Source: Anaerolineaceae bacterium UBA2260 (lineage in GTDB: Bacteria > Chloroflexota > Anaerolineae > Anaerolineales > Anaerolineaceae). From it: DNA of 14,375 nucleotides. The notes beneath the pieces are model-generated. The model had not been told where the DNA came from. It saw only the letters and a program-made list of their open reading frames with translations, and did no database searches. Position numbers and translations under genes: made by a program. Below are positions 1 to 5,489 of the stretch, piece after piece (within the stretch, counting starts at the first letter, position 1; every line of letters starts with the position of its first letter). The DNA lies in assembly GCA_002347485.1 (NCBI GenBank), contig DDXM01000047.1:1-14375 (forward strand), given 5' to 3'.

Positions 1-100
1 CATGAAGATCGGCGACCTCTGCCCCGAGTGCGGCGTCGCCGCCGTCATCAACGAAGAAGGCTGCCGCAAGTGCTACTCCTGCGGCTATTCGGAGTGCTAG
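1..100 (+). CDS. nrdJ: Class II (adenosylcobalamin-dependent) ribonucleotide reductase, C-terminal end only
   Basis: Only the last 32 codons are in the window, reading in the frame that starts at base 2 and ending at TAG 98-100. They hold two cysteine pairs (CPEC and CRKC) and finish in CYSCGYSEC. This cysteine-rich tail is typical of vitamin B12-dependent ribonucleotide reductases, which turn ribonucleotides into deoxyribonucleotides. The last cysteines are thought to re-reduce the active-site disulfide after each turnover, and the earlier pairs resemble a small zinc ribbon. The ATG at 2-4 is an internal methionine, because the protein is much longer than this and must begin upstream of the window. 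A strong terminator follows within 20 bases, so this gene ends its transcript. The assignment rests on the tail motif alone, but that motif is distinctive. Confidence 0.85.
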   Translation, partial: MKIGDLCPECGVAAVINEEGCRKCYSCGYSEC

Positions 101-117
101 TGAGTAGAAAATTGTAG

Positions 118-142
118 GGTGCGCCGCCGGCGCACCTTTTTT
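118..142 (+). terminator. Rho-independent terminator after the ribonucleotide reductase gene
   Basis: An 8-bp GC-rich stem, GGTGCGCC (118-125) with GGCGCACC (129-136), encloses a 3-nt loop and runs straight into six T residues (137-142). It begins 18 bases after the stop codon. It is a textbook intrinsic terminator on the plus strand. Confidence 0.9.
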
Positions 143-148
143 ATGCCT

Positions 149-237
149 GTCATTGCGAACCCTCTGCACCTGGACGTGAAGCACAACGTCCTTGACGTAC
201 TTTCAAGCAATCTCCAACCACCCGTCATTGCGAACCC
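149..237. repeat. Pair of 14-bp direct repeats, possibly part of a dispersed intergenic repeat
   Basis: GTCATTGCGAACCC occurs at 149-162 and again, identically, at 224-237, 75 bases apart. Between them, GCAATCTCC lies at 207-215. The pairing of GTCATTGCGA with GCAATCTC recalls short interspersed repeats found between genes in many bacterial genomes (sequences of the type GTCATTGCGAG...GCAATCTC). The copies are seen directly; membership in a genome-wide family is inferred. Confidence 0.5.
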
Positions 238-314
238 GTAGCTCTTAGGAGTTTTATGCTCCCTTCACTCGCGTGGCTTGTCCTGAATAATTGTATACCA
301 ATTCCAAAAAGCGC

Positions 315-352
315 TTGACAGGTGGTGTATAATGGTATTAGAACGTTCTTTC
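315..352 (+). promoter_or_regulatory. TTGACA element with LexA-like palindrome
   Basis: TTGACA lies at 315-320, TATAAT at 328-333 (only 7 bp away, too close to be its partner) and a perfect palindrome AGAACGTTCT at 340-349. Read as GAAC-N4-TTTC (341-352), it differs by one base from the GAAC-N4-GTTC box bound by LexA of the Bacillus/actinobacterial type. No gene follows that would explain an SOS promoter, although a 27-codon ORF starts at 332. The elements are visible; function is inferred. Confidence 0.3.
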
Positions 353-496
353 TATTTTACGCGCTCCTTAACAAATTTATATCCAGATGCGATGATCTTG
401 CTAGTTCAATCCTGAATTGTTTTTAATTGTTTCAACAGTTATCGAAACCTTGGATTCCTCCCCTGTGCACCCCAACTTCGATAATGTTGGAGAGTT

Positions 497-528
497 GATT
501 CGTTTCGATTCTTTTTTTCAAACGAATC
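497..528. repeat. 9-bp inverted repeat around a T-rich loop
   Basis: GATTCGTTT (497-505) pairs perfectly with AAACGAATC (520-528) across a 14-base loop containing seven T residues (512-518). No T-run follows the right arm, so it does not look like a terminator. It may be an RNA hairpin or a protein-binding site. Confidence 0.4.
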
Positions 529-637
529 GGGATGATTTACATGCTCCCCGGATGGTTTTCGGGAGGGGTTGAATCCCCCTATCGCTATGTGAGTATGATC
601 CTATCCAATAAAATAATTAGTGAAAATCGGTGTAATT

Positions 638-655
638 TGTGGACAGACTTCCACA
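638..655. repeat. TGTGGA-N6-TCCACA inverted repeat
   Basis: TGTGGA (638-643) and TCCACA (650-655) are perfect reverse complements with six bases between. An overlapping alternative pairing is CGGTGT (628-633) with ACACCG (653-658). The geometry suits an operator for a dimeric regulator or a small hairpin. It lies about 100 bp upstream of the degV-family promoter. Confidence 0.35.
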
Positions 656-751
656 CCGTATCCAATATCCCTCCCGCGGTGTTCTAAATACTGATCCGCC
701 GTGACCGGAAACATGTCTCAAGTCATGGTTCGTTTTGGCAATACCCCCGTG

Positions 752-757
752 TATAAT
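752..757 (+). promoter_or_regulatory. Probable -10 element for the DegV-family gene
   Basis: A perfect TATAAT lies 34 bases before the chosen ATG. That would give a leader of about 28 nt containing the AGGAGGT ribosome-binding site. No good -35 is present at 16-18 bp spacing (TTCGTT at 729-734 is a poor match), so the promoter may need an activator. Confidence 0.5.
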
Positions 758-791
758 CTTCTTACCTACTCGAATTGATCAGGAGGTAGTC

Positions 792-1646
792 ATGAGCAAG
801 ATCAGCATCATCACCGATACCGATTCCAGCCTTCCCGTCGAGCTCGCCGCGAAGCACAACATTTACCAGGTGCCCATCACCATCCAGTTTGGTGACGAAT
901 CTTACGAGACCGGCGTCAATATCAACGATAAAACGCTCTTCGAGAAGATCGACGCCCTGGGCAAGCTGCCCACCACCGCCGCCCCTTCCCCCGCCGCCTT
1001 CAAAACCGCCTACGAACAGGACTTTGCCGCGGGTGCCGAGTCCATCATCTGCGTCGTGGTCGGCAGCAAGATCAGCCGCACCTACGATTCCGCCGTCACC
1101 GCCTGCGAGGAGTTCCCCGGCAAGCTCATCACCGTCGTCGATTCCGAGTACCTCTCGCTTGGTCAGGGCTTCATGACCCTCGCCGCCGCTGAAGCCGTTG
1201 CAGCCGGCGCCACGCATGAGCAAGCCGTCCAGGCTGCCCGCGATGTGCTGTCCCATTTGCACCTCTTTGGCTCGCTCACCACGCTCAAATACCTCGCCAT
1301 GGGCGGGCGCATCGGCAAATTCCCCGCCAACATGGCCAACCTGTTCGATATCCGCCCCATCATGACCATGATCGACGGCAAACTCGGCCTGCTCGAGAAG
1401 GTGCGCACGCACCGCATGGCGATGAACCGCCTCGTCCAGCTCCTCGAAAATTCAGCCAGGGGTAAAGAGATCGTCAAAGCCGGCATCGTCCACGTCAACA
1501 ACCTTGAGGATGCCAAACTCCTCGAAGCCCGCCTGCGCGCCGATCTGCCCATACCCGCCGAAATCCTCATCAGCGAGTTCACCCCCGGGCTTTCCGTGCA
1601 CGGCGGCACCGGTTTGGTCGCCGCGGTATTCGTCACAAAGGAATAG
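792..1646 (+). CDS. DegV family protein (fatty-acid-binding)
   Basis: This 284-residue protein has the full length and pattern of the DegV family. These cytoplasmic proteins bind a single fatty acid; characterised relatives (FakB) present it to a fatty acid kinase for incorporation into phospholipid. Visible signatures are DTDSSLP at residues 9-15, TTAAPSP at 61-67, SKISRTY at 92-98 and DSEYLSLGQG at 117-126. These line the fatty-acid pocket in known structures. A second-domain block, GSLTTLKYLAMGGRIGK, follows. I chose the ATG at 792 because AGGAGGT (781-787) sits five bases before it and it gives the family-typical start; the frame is open back to 735 but that extension has no ribosome-binding site. 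The gene stands alone between its own -10 element and a hairpin. No fatty acid kinase gene is in the window, so the partner and lipid are unknown. Confidence 0.9.
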   Translation: MSKISIITDTDSSLPVELAAKHNIYQVPITIQFGDESYETGVNINDKTLFEKIDALGKLPTTAAPSPAAFKTAYEQDFAAGAESIICVVVGSKISRTYDSAVTACEEFPGKLITVVDSEYLSLGQGFMTLAAAEAVAAGATHEQAVQAARDVLSHLHLFGSLTTLKYLAMGGRIGKFPANMANLFDIRPIMTMIDGKLGLLEKVRTHRMAMNRLVQLLENSARGKEIVKAGIVHVNNLEDAKLLEARLRADLPIPAEILISEFTPGLSVHGGTGLVAAVFVTKE

Positions 1647-1661
1647 TCCTTTTCATTCACG

Positions 1662-1687
1662 AAAAAACCCACCGGTTTTCGGTGGGT
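1662..1687 (-). terminator. Terminator of the RNA helicase gene, possibly bidirectional
   Basis: An 8-bp stem, ACCCACCG (1667-1674) with CGGTGGGT (1680-1687), has a 5-nt loop. On the minus strand it is followed by six T residues (complement of AAAAAA 1662-1667), 27 bases past the helicase stop codon. On the plus strand the downstream T content (GTTGATTTTC) is weaker, but it may also stop degV-family transcripts arriving from 1646. Confidence 0.85.
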
Positions 1688-1713
1688 GTTGATTTTCGAT
1701 CCTTGAGAAATAT

Positions 1714-3393
1714 TTAACCGACCCGCTGATCGTCCAGCCGGATCTGCACGGGCTTGCCCTTGATGCGGTAGGAGCGTTTACTGTGCTTTAGCACAGACTG
1801 CACATGCTTTTCCATCACATCCACTAGCGAGTAATTTGGCTGGATTGTGATCTCACCAATGGCGTTGCCCGGGATGCCCGTCTCGCCGGCGATCGCGCCC
1901 ACTATGTCGCCTGGTCGCAGCCCGCTGCGATTGCCGAGGCTCATCCACAGCCGCACCATGCCCGGCTCCACAAAGGAAGGCATCTTTTCCTTGCCATTGG
2001 CTTTATTGGCTTTACCTGTCACCGGGTTGGCGTTCTGTTTCGCGTTGGTTTGGGTCTTCCAATCGCCGGCGCTGGTCGCTTCCAGCAACTCCTTGATCGG
2101 CACTTCCCCGCTGTTGGCGCGCAGCAGCCGGATCAGCCCCACCGCGACTTCATCGCTGTTGAAGCCGTTCATGCGCAAATTTTCCAGCAGTTGCCTTTCC
2201 GTGTGATTGACGCCCGCCAGCAGTTGTCCGCTCACCTGTTCGATCAGGCGCTCGTCGCGCTTCTGCTGCACTTCCGCCGCGCCTGGCAGCTGCATCTCGG
2301 TCACCGGTTGGCGCGTGTACGCCTGAATCTGGTTCATGCGGCTGCGTTCGCGCGGGGTAAGCAGCGTAATGGCAATGCCCTTCTTGCCAGCCCGCCCGGT
2401 GCGTCCAATGCGGTGCACATAATCCTCCGCGTCCTGCGGCATATCGTAGTTAAAGACATGCGACACATCGTTGATATCCAATCCACGCGCCGCGACATCC
2501 GTCGCCACCAGCAAGGTCACGCTCGCTTTGCGAAAGCGGTTAAGCACCAGTTCGCGCCGCGCCTGGTTGAGATCACCATGCAGCGAATCCGCCGAGAAAC
2601 CCCGGCGCATCAACTCGTCCGCCAGGTCCTGCGCCCTGGCTTTGGTGCGCACAAAGATCAGCGCGCTGGATACCTCGTCGGTCTCCAGCAGGCAGCTCAG
2701 CGCGGCGAGTTTGGTCTCTTCGCGCACGCGGTAAAAGCGCTGTTCCGTTTGCGCCACGGTCACCTGTTTGGGGTTGATGCTGACCCTGGCGGGGTCAGTC
2801 AGGTATTTCTCTGCCAGCTTCTTAATCGGCTCGGGCAGCGTGGCGGAGAACAACGCCGTCTGCCTGGTTTCAGGCAGCTCCGCGAAAATGGTTTCCACGT
2901 CTTCGATGAAGCCCATCTCGAGCATTTCATCGGCTTCATCCAGCACCAGCATCTCCACCTGGCTGAGGTCCAGCCTGCCCTGCCGGATGAAGTCCAGCAA
3001 GCGCCCCGGGGTACCCACCAGCACATCTACGCCGCGGTTCAGTCCCCTAATCTGCACCTCGTAGGATTGACCGCCGTACACCGCCAGCACCTTGCTGCCG
3101 GAAACCCGCGCGAATCCTTCGGTGGCATCCGCCACCTGCTTCGCCAGTTCACGCGTGGGCGCGAGCACTAGCGCACGCGGCGTGCCGTTGCCCTGTCCCA
3201 ACCGTTGCAGGATCGGCAGCATAAACGCGGCTGTCTTTCCCGTCCCGGTCTGCGACTGGGCCAGCACATCTCTTCCGCTCAACATCAACGGGATCGTTTC
3301 CACTTGTATGGGTGTCGGCTGGGTATAGCCCAGTTTTTCCACCGCCTTCAGGTATTCTTCTTCCAAACCCAATTCGATAAAACTTTGTATCAT
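1714..3393 (-). CDS. deaD: DEAD-box ATP-dependent RNA helicase (CsdA/DeaD type)
   Basis: A 559-residue helicase that unwinds structured RNA with ATP. Relatives act in ribosome assembly, mRNA decay and cold adaptation. All core motifs are intact: Q motif region F5...PTPIQ (26-30), Walker A AQSQTGTGKT (45-54), PTRELA (79-84), DEAD (152-155), SAT (183-185), VATDVAARGLDI (296-307) and HRIGRTGR (327-334). Residues about 479-559 form a DbpA/CsdA-type RNA-binding domain, which places it with DeaD/CsdA rather than with short RhlE-like helicases. A lysine- and asparagine-rich linker separates the two parts. ATG at 3393 is preceded by AAAAGGA with suitable spacing. The gene diverges from the deoxynucleoside kinase and has a terminator at its end. 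Its short leader contains a terminator-like hairpin just before the ribosome-binding site, suggesting premature termination as a control step. Confidence 0.95.
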   Translation of the reverse strand: MIQSFIELGLEEEYLKAVEKLGYTQPTPIQVETIPLMLSGRDVLAQSQTGTGKTAAFMLPILQRLGQGNGTPRALVLAPTRELAKQVADATEGFARVSGSKVLAVYGGQSYEVQIRGLNRGVDVLVGTPGRLLDFIRQGRLDLSQVEMLVLDEADEMLEMGFIEDVETIFAELPETRQTALFSATLPEPIKKLAEKYLTDPARVSINPKQVTVAQTEQRFYRVREETKLAALSCLLETDEVSSALIFVRTKARAQDLADELMRRGFSADSLHGDLNQARRELVLNRFRKASVTLLVATDVAARGLDINDVSHVFNYDMPQDAEDYVHRIGRTGRAGKKGIAITLLTPRERSRMNQIQAYTRQPVTEMQLPGAAEVQQKRDERLIEQVSGQLLAGVNHTERQLLENLRMNGFNSDEVAVGLIRLLRANSGEVPIKELLEATSAGDWKTQTNAKQNANPVTGKANKANGKEKMPSFVEPGMVRLWMSLGNRSGLRPGDIVGAIAGETGIPGNAIGEITIQPNYSLVDVMEKHVQSVLKHSKRSYRIKGKPVQIRLDDQRVG

Positions 3394-3410
3394 TCAATTC
3401 CTTTTCGCAT

Positions 3411-3444
3411 AAAAAAATACCCTCCGATACCGGCTGGGTATTTT
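3411..3444 (-). terminator. Terminator-like hairpin in the leader of the RNA helicase gene (possible attenuator)
   Basis: On the minus strand AAAATACCC (3444-3436) pairs with GGGTATTTT (3422-3414), and an inner CCG/CGG stem closes a GTAT loop. The stem runs into seven T residues (3417-3411). The T-run ends 17 bases before the helicase start codon. It lies downstream of the likely promoter at 3487-3495, so it would interrupt the helicase's own transcript. No other minus-strand gene lies upstream whose end it could mark. Confidence 0.65.
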
Positions 3445-3464
3445 GAACCTGGCACGATGTGTCT

Positions 3465-3479
3465 GCGTTATCGCAACGC
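3465..3479 (-). other. Small leader hairpin of the RNA helicase gene
   Basis: GCGTT and AACGC (3465-3469 and 3475-3479) form a 5-bp stem with a 5-nt loop right at the predicted transcript start, upstream of the terminator-like hairpin. It could stabilise the leader RNA or take part in alternative folding. Confidence 0.35.
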
Positions 3480-3486
3480 GGCGGAA

Positions 3487-3495
3487 AGTATATCA
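3487..3495 (-). promoter_or_regulatory. Extended -10 promoter for the RNA helicase gene
   Basis: The minus strand reads TGA-TATACT, matching the extended -10 form TGnTATAAT with one mismatch. No good -35 is seen, as is common for extended -10 promoters. Transcription would start near 3480 and give a leader of roughly 85 nt. Confidence 0.5.
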
Positions 3496-3516
3496 TGGAA
3501 GTTCTGAAAACGGAGA

Positions 3517-3538
3517 AATTGGAATGAAATTGGAATGA
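3517..3538. repeat. Two tandem copies of an 11-bp sequence in the divergent promoter region
   Basis: AATTGGAATGA occurs twice head to tail (3517-3527 and 3528-3538). The 11-bp period is about one helical turn, so both copies would face the same side of the DNA. It lies between the divergent helicase and kinase genes, just upstream of the helicase promoter, and could be an operator. No regulator gene is adjacent. Confidence 0.4.
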
Positions 3539-3573
3539 ATTGCTCATAATTGCAAGTATCGGAGGTGCTAACC

Positions 3574-3612
3574 ATGTCTCGGGTAAATCCAGCCACACTG
3601 CCGTATAATTAA
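3574..3612 (+). CDS. Candidate 12-codon leader ORF before the deoxynucleoside kinase
   Basis: GGAGGT (3561-3566) is followed seven bases later by ATG and a 12-codon frame (MSRVNPATLPYN) ending in TAA at 3610-3612, 25 bases before the kinase start. This ribosome-binding site is better than that of many real genes nearby. However, the last two sense codons are TAT AAT, which also reads as a -10 box for the kinase. If transcription starts there, this ORF is not on the kinase mRNA. Either reading is possible; I cannot decide from sequence. Confidence 0.25.
   Translation: MSRVNPATLPYN
3604..3609 (+). promoter_or_regulatory. Probable -10 element for the deoxynucleoside kinase gene
   Basis: A perfect TATAAT lies 28 bases before the kinase ATG, a layout much like that at the degV-family gene (34 bases). 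No convincing -35 is found at 16-18 bp upstream. Confidence 0.45.
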
Positions 3613-3637
3613 GAGAAACCACTACAGGAGCAGTCGC

Positions 3638-4276
3638 ATGGCCAAGAAATTCGTCCTCGTCGCGGGTAATATCGGGTCCGGCAAGACATCCCTCACCGAG
3701 CGCATCGGCGAAAGGCTCAAATGGCACACAGCCTACGAATCGGTTGTGGACAACCCCTACCTGCCGGATTTCTACAAAAGCATGAAAGACTGGGCCTTCC
3801 ACTTGCAGGTTTATTTCCTCGGTCACCGCGCCCAGCAGCACCTGGATATGTACAACGATCCCCGCTCCGCCATTATCGACCGCAGCATTTACGAAGATGC
3901 CTTCATTTTCGCGCGCGCGCTGCACGCGATGGGCAACATCAATGAACGCGATTACAAGACCTACCGCAAGGTTTTTGACCTGGTCATGCAAAACCTGCCC
4001 AACCCCTCGCTGCTTGTGTACCTGAAAGCACCCGTGGATACCCTTGTCGAGCGCATCCAATCGCGCGGGCGGGATATCGAATCCACAATCTCGCGTGATT
4101 ACCTGGCTCTGCTCGATAGTTACTACACCGACTGGATCAGCAATTTTGACCTGTGCCCGGTGCTCACCCTGCGCACCGACGACCTCGATTTTGTACACGA
4201 ACCCAGACACCTGGATACCGTGGTACGTAAGATCAAAGACAAACTTTCTGGGCGCGAGGAGATCGTGTTCGATTAG
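3638..4276 (+). CDS. Deoxynucleoside kinase (deoxyadenosine/deoxyguanosine kinase family)
   Basis: A 212-residue cytoplasmic kinase that phosphorylates deoxynucleosides for the salvage of DNA precursors. The P-loop is GNIGSGKTS (residues 10-18). YESVVDNPYL (33-42) carries the substrate-binding glutamate and DNPY motif, DRSIYED (81-87) is the DRS/ERS motif with the catalytic region, and the arginine-rich lid is RGRDIE (143-148). Length and motifs fit the bacterial dAK/dGK group rather than thymidine kinase. The base preference cannot be settled from sequence alone. ATG 3638 is preceded by CAGGAG at good spacing. It is transcribed divergently from the RNA helicase. A weak AT-rich hairpin (4277-4292) follows the stop. 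The window also starts with ribonucleotide reductase, so de novo and salvage routes lie only a few genes apart. Confidence 0.92.
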   Translation: MAKKFVLVAGNIGSGKTSLTERIGERLKWHTAYESVVDNPYLPDFYKSMKDWAFHLQVYFLGHRAQQHLDMYNDPRSAIIDRSIYEDAFIFARALHAMGNINERDYKTYRKVFDLVMQNLPNPSLLVYLKAPVDTLVERIQSRGRDIESTISRDYLALLDSYYTDWISNFDLCPVLTLRTDDLDFVHEPRHLDTVVRKIKDKLSGREEIVFD

Positions 4277-4292
4277 AAAATTCCCGAATTTT
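4277..4292 (+). terminator. Weak AT-rich hairpin after the deoxynucleoside kinase
   Basis: AAAATTC (4277-4283) is the perfect reverse complement of GAATTTT (4286-4292). It starts directly after the TAG stop. The stem is AT-rich and the T-run is part of the stem, so it would be a weak terminator at best. Confidence 0.25.
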
Positions 4293-4316
4293 ACCTATGA
4301 TCGACCTCGAATTCGA

Positions 4317-4342
4317 TGCAACCAAATCTCTCTCCATCCGTA
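4317..4342 (+). promoter_or_regulatory. ECF-type promoter of the sigma/anti-sigma operon
   Basis: TGCAAC (4317-4322), exactly 16 bases, then CGTA (4339-4342). This is one base from the Bacillus sigma-W consensus TGAAAC-N16-CGTA, and it shares the AAC / CGT core recognised by many ECF sigma factors. Transcription would begin near 4350, giving a leader of about 27 nt before the sigma factor's GTG. ECF factors commonly drive their own operon, so this is probably the autoregulated promoter. Confidence 0.6.
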
Positions 4343-4376
4343 TATTAGCTAGAAAAACATATTACGCGGGGCAGCA

Positions 4377-4949
4377 GTGACGCAATTGGACCCACAATGG
4401 ATCGAGAAAGCCCGCCATGGAGACGATGAAGCCTTCACCATGTTGGTAACTACCTACCAGACTCCGGTCTACAACCTGTGTTTTAGGATGCTTGGAGAGG
4501 CTACCGCCGCGGAAGACGCAGCGCAGGAGACATTCTGGCGCGCTTATCAAAACCTCAAACGTTATGACCCACAGCGGTCCTTCGCGACCTGGCTGCTCTC
4601 CATTGCTGCCCATTACTGCATCGACCAGCAGCGCAAACAAAAAATGGGCCTTTTCGAACTGGATGAATTTCCTGATTTTGACCTCGCCGATCCCGATATC
4701 CCCAACCCCGAAAACGAGGTCATCACAAATAGCGAGGATGAAGCACTGCACCGCCTCATCAACCAGCTTAACCCTCCGGACAGGGCAGCGGTCATACTCA
4801 AATACTGGTATGGATGCACGGAGGAAGAGATCAGCCAGATACTTTCGCTCACTGTCAGCGCTGTAAAAAGCAGGCTGCACCGCGCGCGCAGGCAACTGGC
4901 AGAAACAATTATGGCAGACCAATTACTGCCGGTAAAGGAAGGTCAATAA
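4377..4949 (+). CDS. ECF-type RNA polymerase sigma factor
   Basis: A 190-residue sigma-70 family member holding only regions 2 and 4, as in ECF factors. Region 2 covers about residues 17-88 (DEAFTMLVTTYQTPVYNLCFRML, then AEDAAQETFWRAY and FATWLLSIAAHYCID). Region 4 covers about 120-176, with the helix-turn-helix in YGCTEEEISQILSLTVSAVKSRLHRARRQL. An acidic, proline-rich linker (about 95-114) joins them. Translation begins at GTG 4377 with a modest GGGG motif just upstream; no in-frame ATG gives a complete region 2. The next gene starts immediately after the stop (TAA ATG) and encodes a zinc-finger membrane protein that is the expected anti-sigma factor. An ECF-like promoter lies just upstream, implying autoregulation. 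The inducing signal is unknown, but the downstream genes point to the cell envelope. Confidence 0.92.
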   Translation: MTQLDPQWIEKARHGDDEAFTMLVTTYQTPVYNLCFRMLGEATAAEDAAQETFWRAYQNLKRYDPQRSFATWLLSIAAHYCIDQQRKQKMGLFELDEFPDFDLADPDIPNPENEVITNSEDEALHRLINQLNPPDRAAVILKYWYGCTEEEISQILSLTVSAVKSRLHRARRQLAETIMADQLLPVKEGQ

Positions 4950-5489
4950 ATGGATCATCAAACATACAAATCATGGATCCTGAATGACGAATTGCTTAGT
5001 GGTGAAGACGAAACACAACTTGAAGAACACCTGGCAGAATGCCGGGAATGCGCAGAATTGAAAGCGAACCTCTACACCGCGCTCCAAATGGTACGCTCCG
5101 CACCGCAGATCGCCGCTCCACCTGATTTCACACAACGCTTCACAGCTTCCCTCGCTGCCCGCAAGCGGGAAGAAGAAAAACGCCAGGCTCGCGCGCTCAC
5201 CCTCGCCCTTTCTTCCTCGGCGCTTGTGATCGCTTTTGGCGCTATACTGATCTTCCTCCCAGAAATCTCACTGATCTCCTTGGCGACCGGGTGCGTTTCT
5301 ACCCTACTGCGGATTTTTGAGATCGTTCAAGCAACCGCCTCATTCGTAAGCGGGTTTGTTAAGAACGCCAATCCTTCCTCTCTGGTAACGGTATTCGTAG
5401 TGGTCGGCGGCTGGATCGTGCTGGCCAGCCTTACACTGGCGTTGTCGGTCTGGAAACTGGCAATTAAAAAGGTGGGGATAAACTCATGA
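4950..5489 (+). CDS. Putative zinc-finger (zf-HC2) transmembrane anti-sigma factor
   Basis: A 179-residue protein with an N-terminal zinc-binding anti-sigma signature, H27-X3-C31-X2-C34, with H3 as a possible fourth ligand. A charged, probably helical stretch follows (about 60-80, rich in R, K and E). There are two likely membrane segments, about 83-103 and 145-167, and between them a moderately hydrophobic stretch (106-137) that could be amphipathic or membrane-associated. In the family the cytoplasmic zinc domain holds the ECF sigma factor inactive until a signal reaches the membrane. The gene starts directly after the sigma stop codon, with GGAAGG as ribosome-binding site, and its TGA overlaps the next ATG by four bases (ATGA), which indicates translational coupling. 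The role is inferred from motif plus position. Confidence 0.8.
   Translation: MDHQTYKSWILNDELLSGEDETQLEEHLAECRECAELKANLYTALQMVRSAPQIAAPPDFTQRFTASLAARKREEEKRQARALTLALSSSALVIAFGAILIFLPEISLISLATGCVSTLLRIFEIVQATASFVSGFVKNANPSSLVTVFVVVGGWIVLASLTLALSVWKLAIKKVGINS

Larger units (their letters stand above)
143..751. other. Gene-poor intergenic region (about 600 bp) with repeats and inverted repeats
   Basis: No convincing protein gene is visible on either strand between the terminator at 142 and the degV-family promoter near 752. The stretch is more AT-rich than the neighbouring genes. It contains a 14-bp direct repeat (149-162 and 224-237), a TTGACA element followed by a perfect 10-bp palindrome (315-349), a 9-bp inverted repeat around a T-rich loop (497-528) and a TGTGGA/TCCACA inverted repeat (638-655). 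A 9-bp direct repeat TATCCAATA occurs at 602-610 and 659-667. One 27-codon ORF (332-415) begins six bases after AGGTGG but resembles nothing I know. The region could be the remains of a lost gene, an unrecognised small RNA, or simply spacer. Confidence 0.6.

Noticed and set aside
315..333. TTGACA and TATAAT as a matched promoter pair
   Set aside because: Only 7 bp separate them; a working pair needs about 16-18 bp. Neither hexamer has a good partner at the right distance.
638..655. DnaA-box-like TGTGGA/TCCACA sequences as a replication origin
   Set aside because: Each site has several mismatches to TTATCCACA, there are only two, and no dnaA, dnaN or other origin gene is nearby.
735..791. Upstream extension of the DegV-family reading frame
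   Set aside because: The extra 19 codons have no ribosome-binding site and would overlap the likely -10 box; AGGAGGT directly precedes the ATG at 792, which gives the family-typical N-terminus.
762..1412. Minus-strand open frame of 216 codons
   Set aside because: It is the complement of the DegV-family gene, with low-complexity glycine-rich runs produced by the codon bias of the real gene.
2050..3171. Plus-strand open frame of 373 codons
   Set aside because: It lies opposite the intact DEAD-box helicase, has no ribosome-binding site and its composition is that of an antisense shadow.
3149..4210. Minus-strand open frame of 353 codons
   Set aside because: It overlaps the kinase on the opposite strand, runs through the promoter region and into the helicase in a different frame; it resembles no protein family.
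4307..4316. Palindrome TCGAATTCGA before the sigma factor gene as an operator
   Set aside because: A single 10-bp palindrome of this kind is expected by chance, and there is no adjacent second copy or regulator gene to support it.
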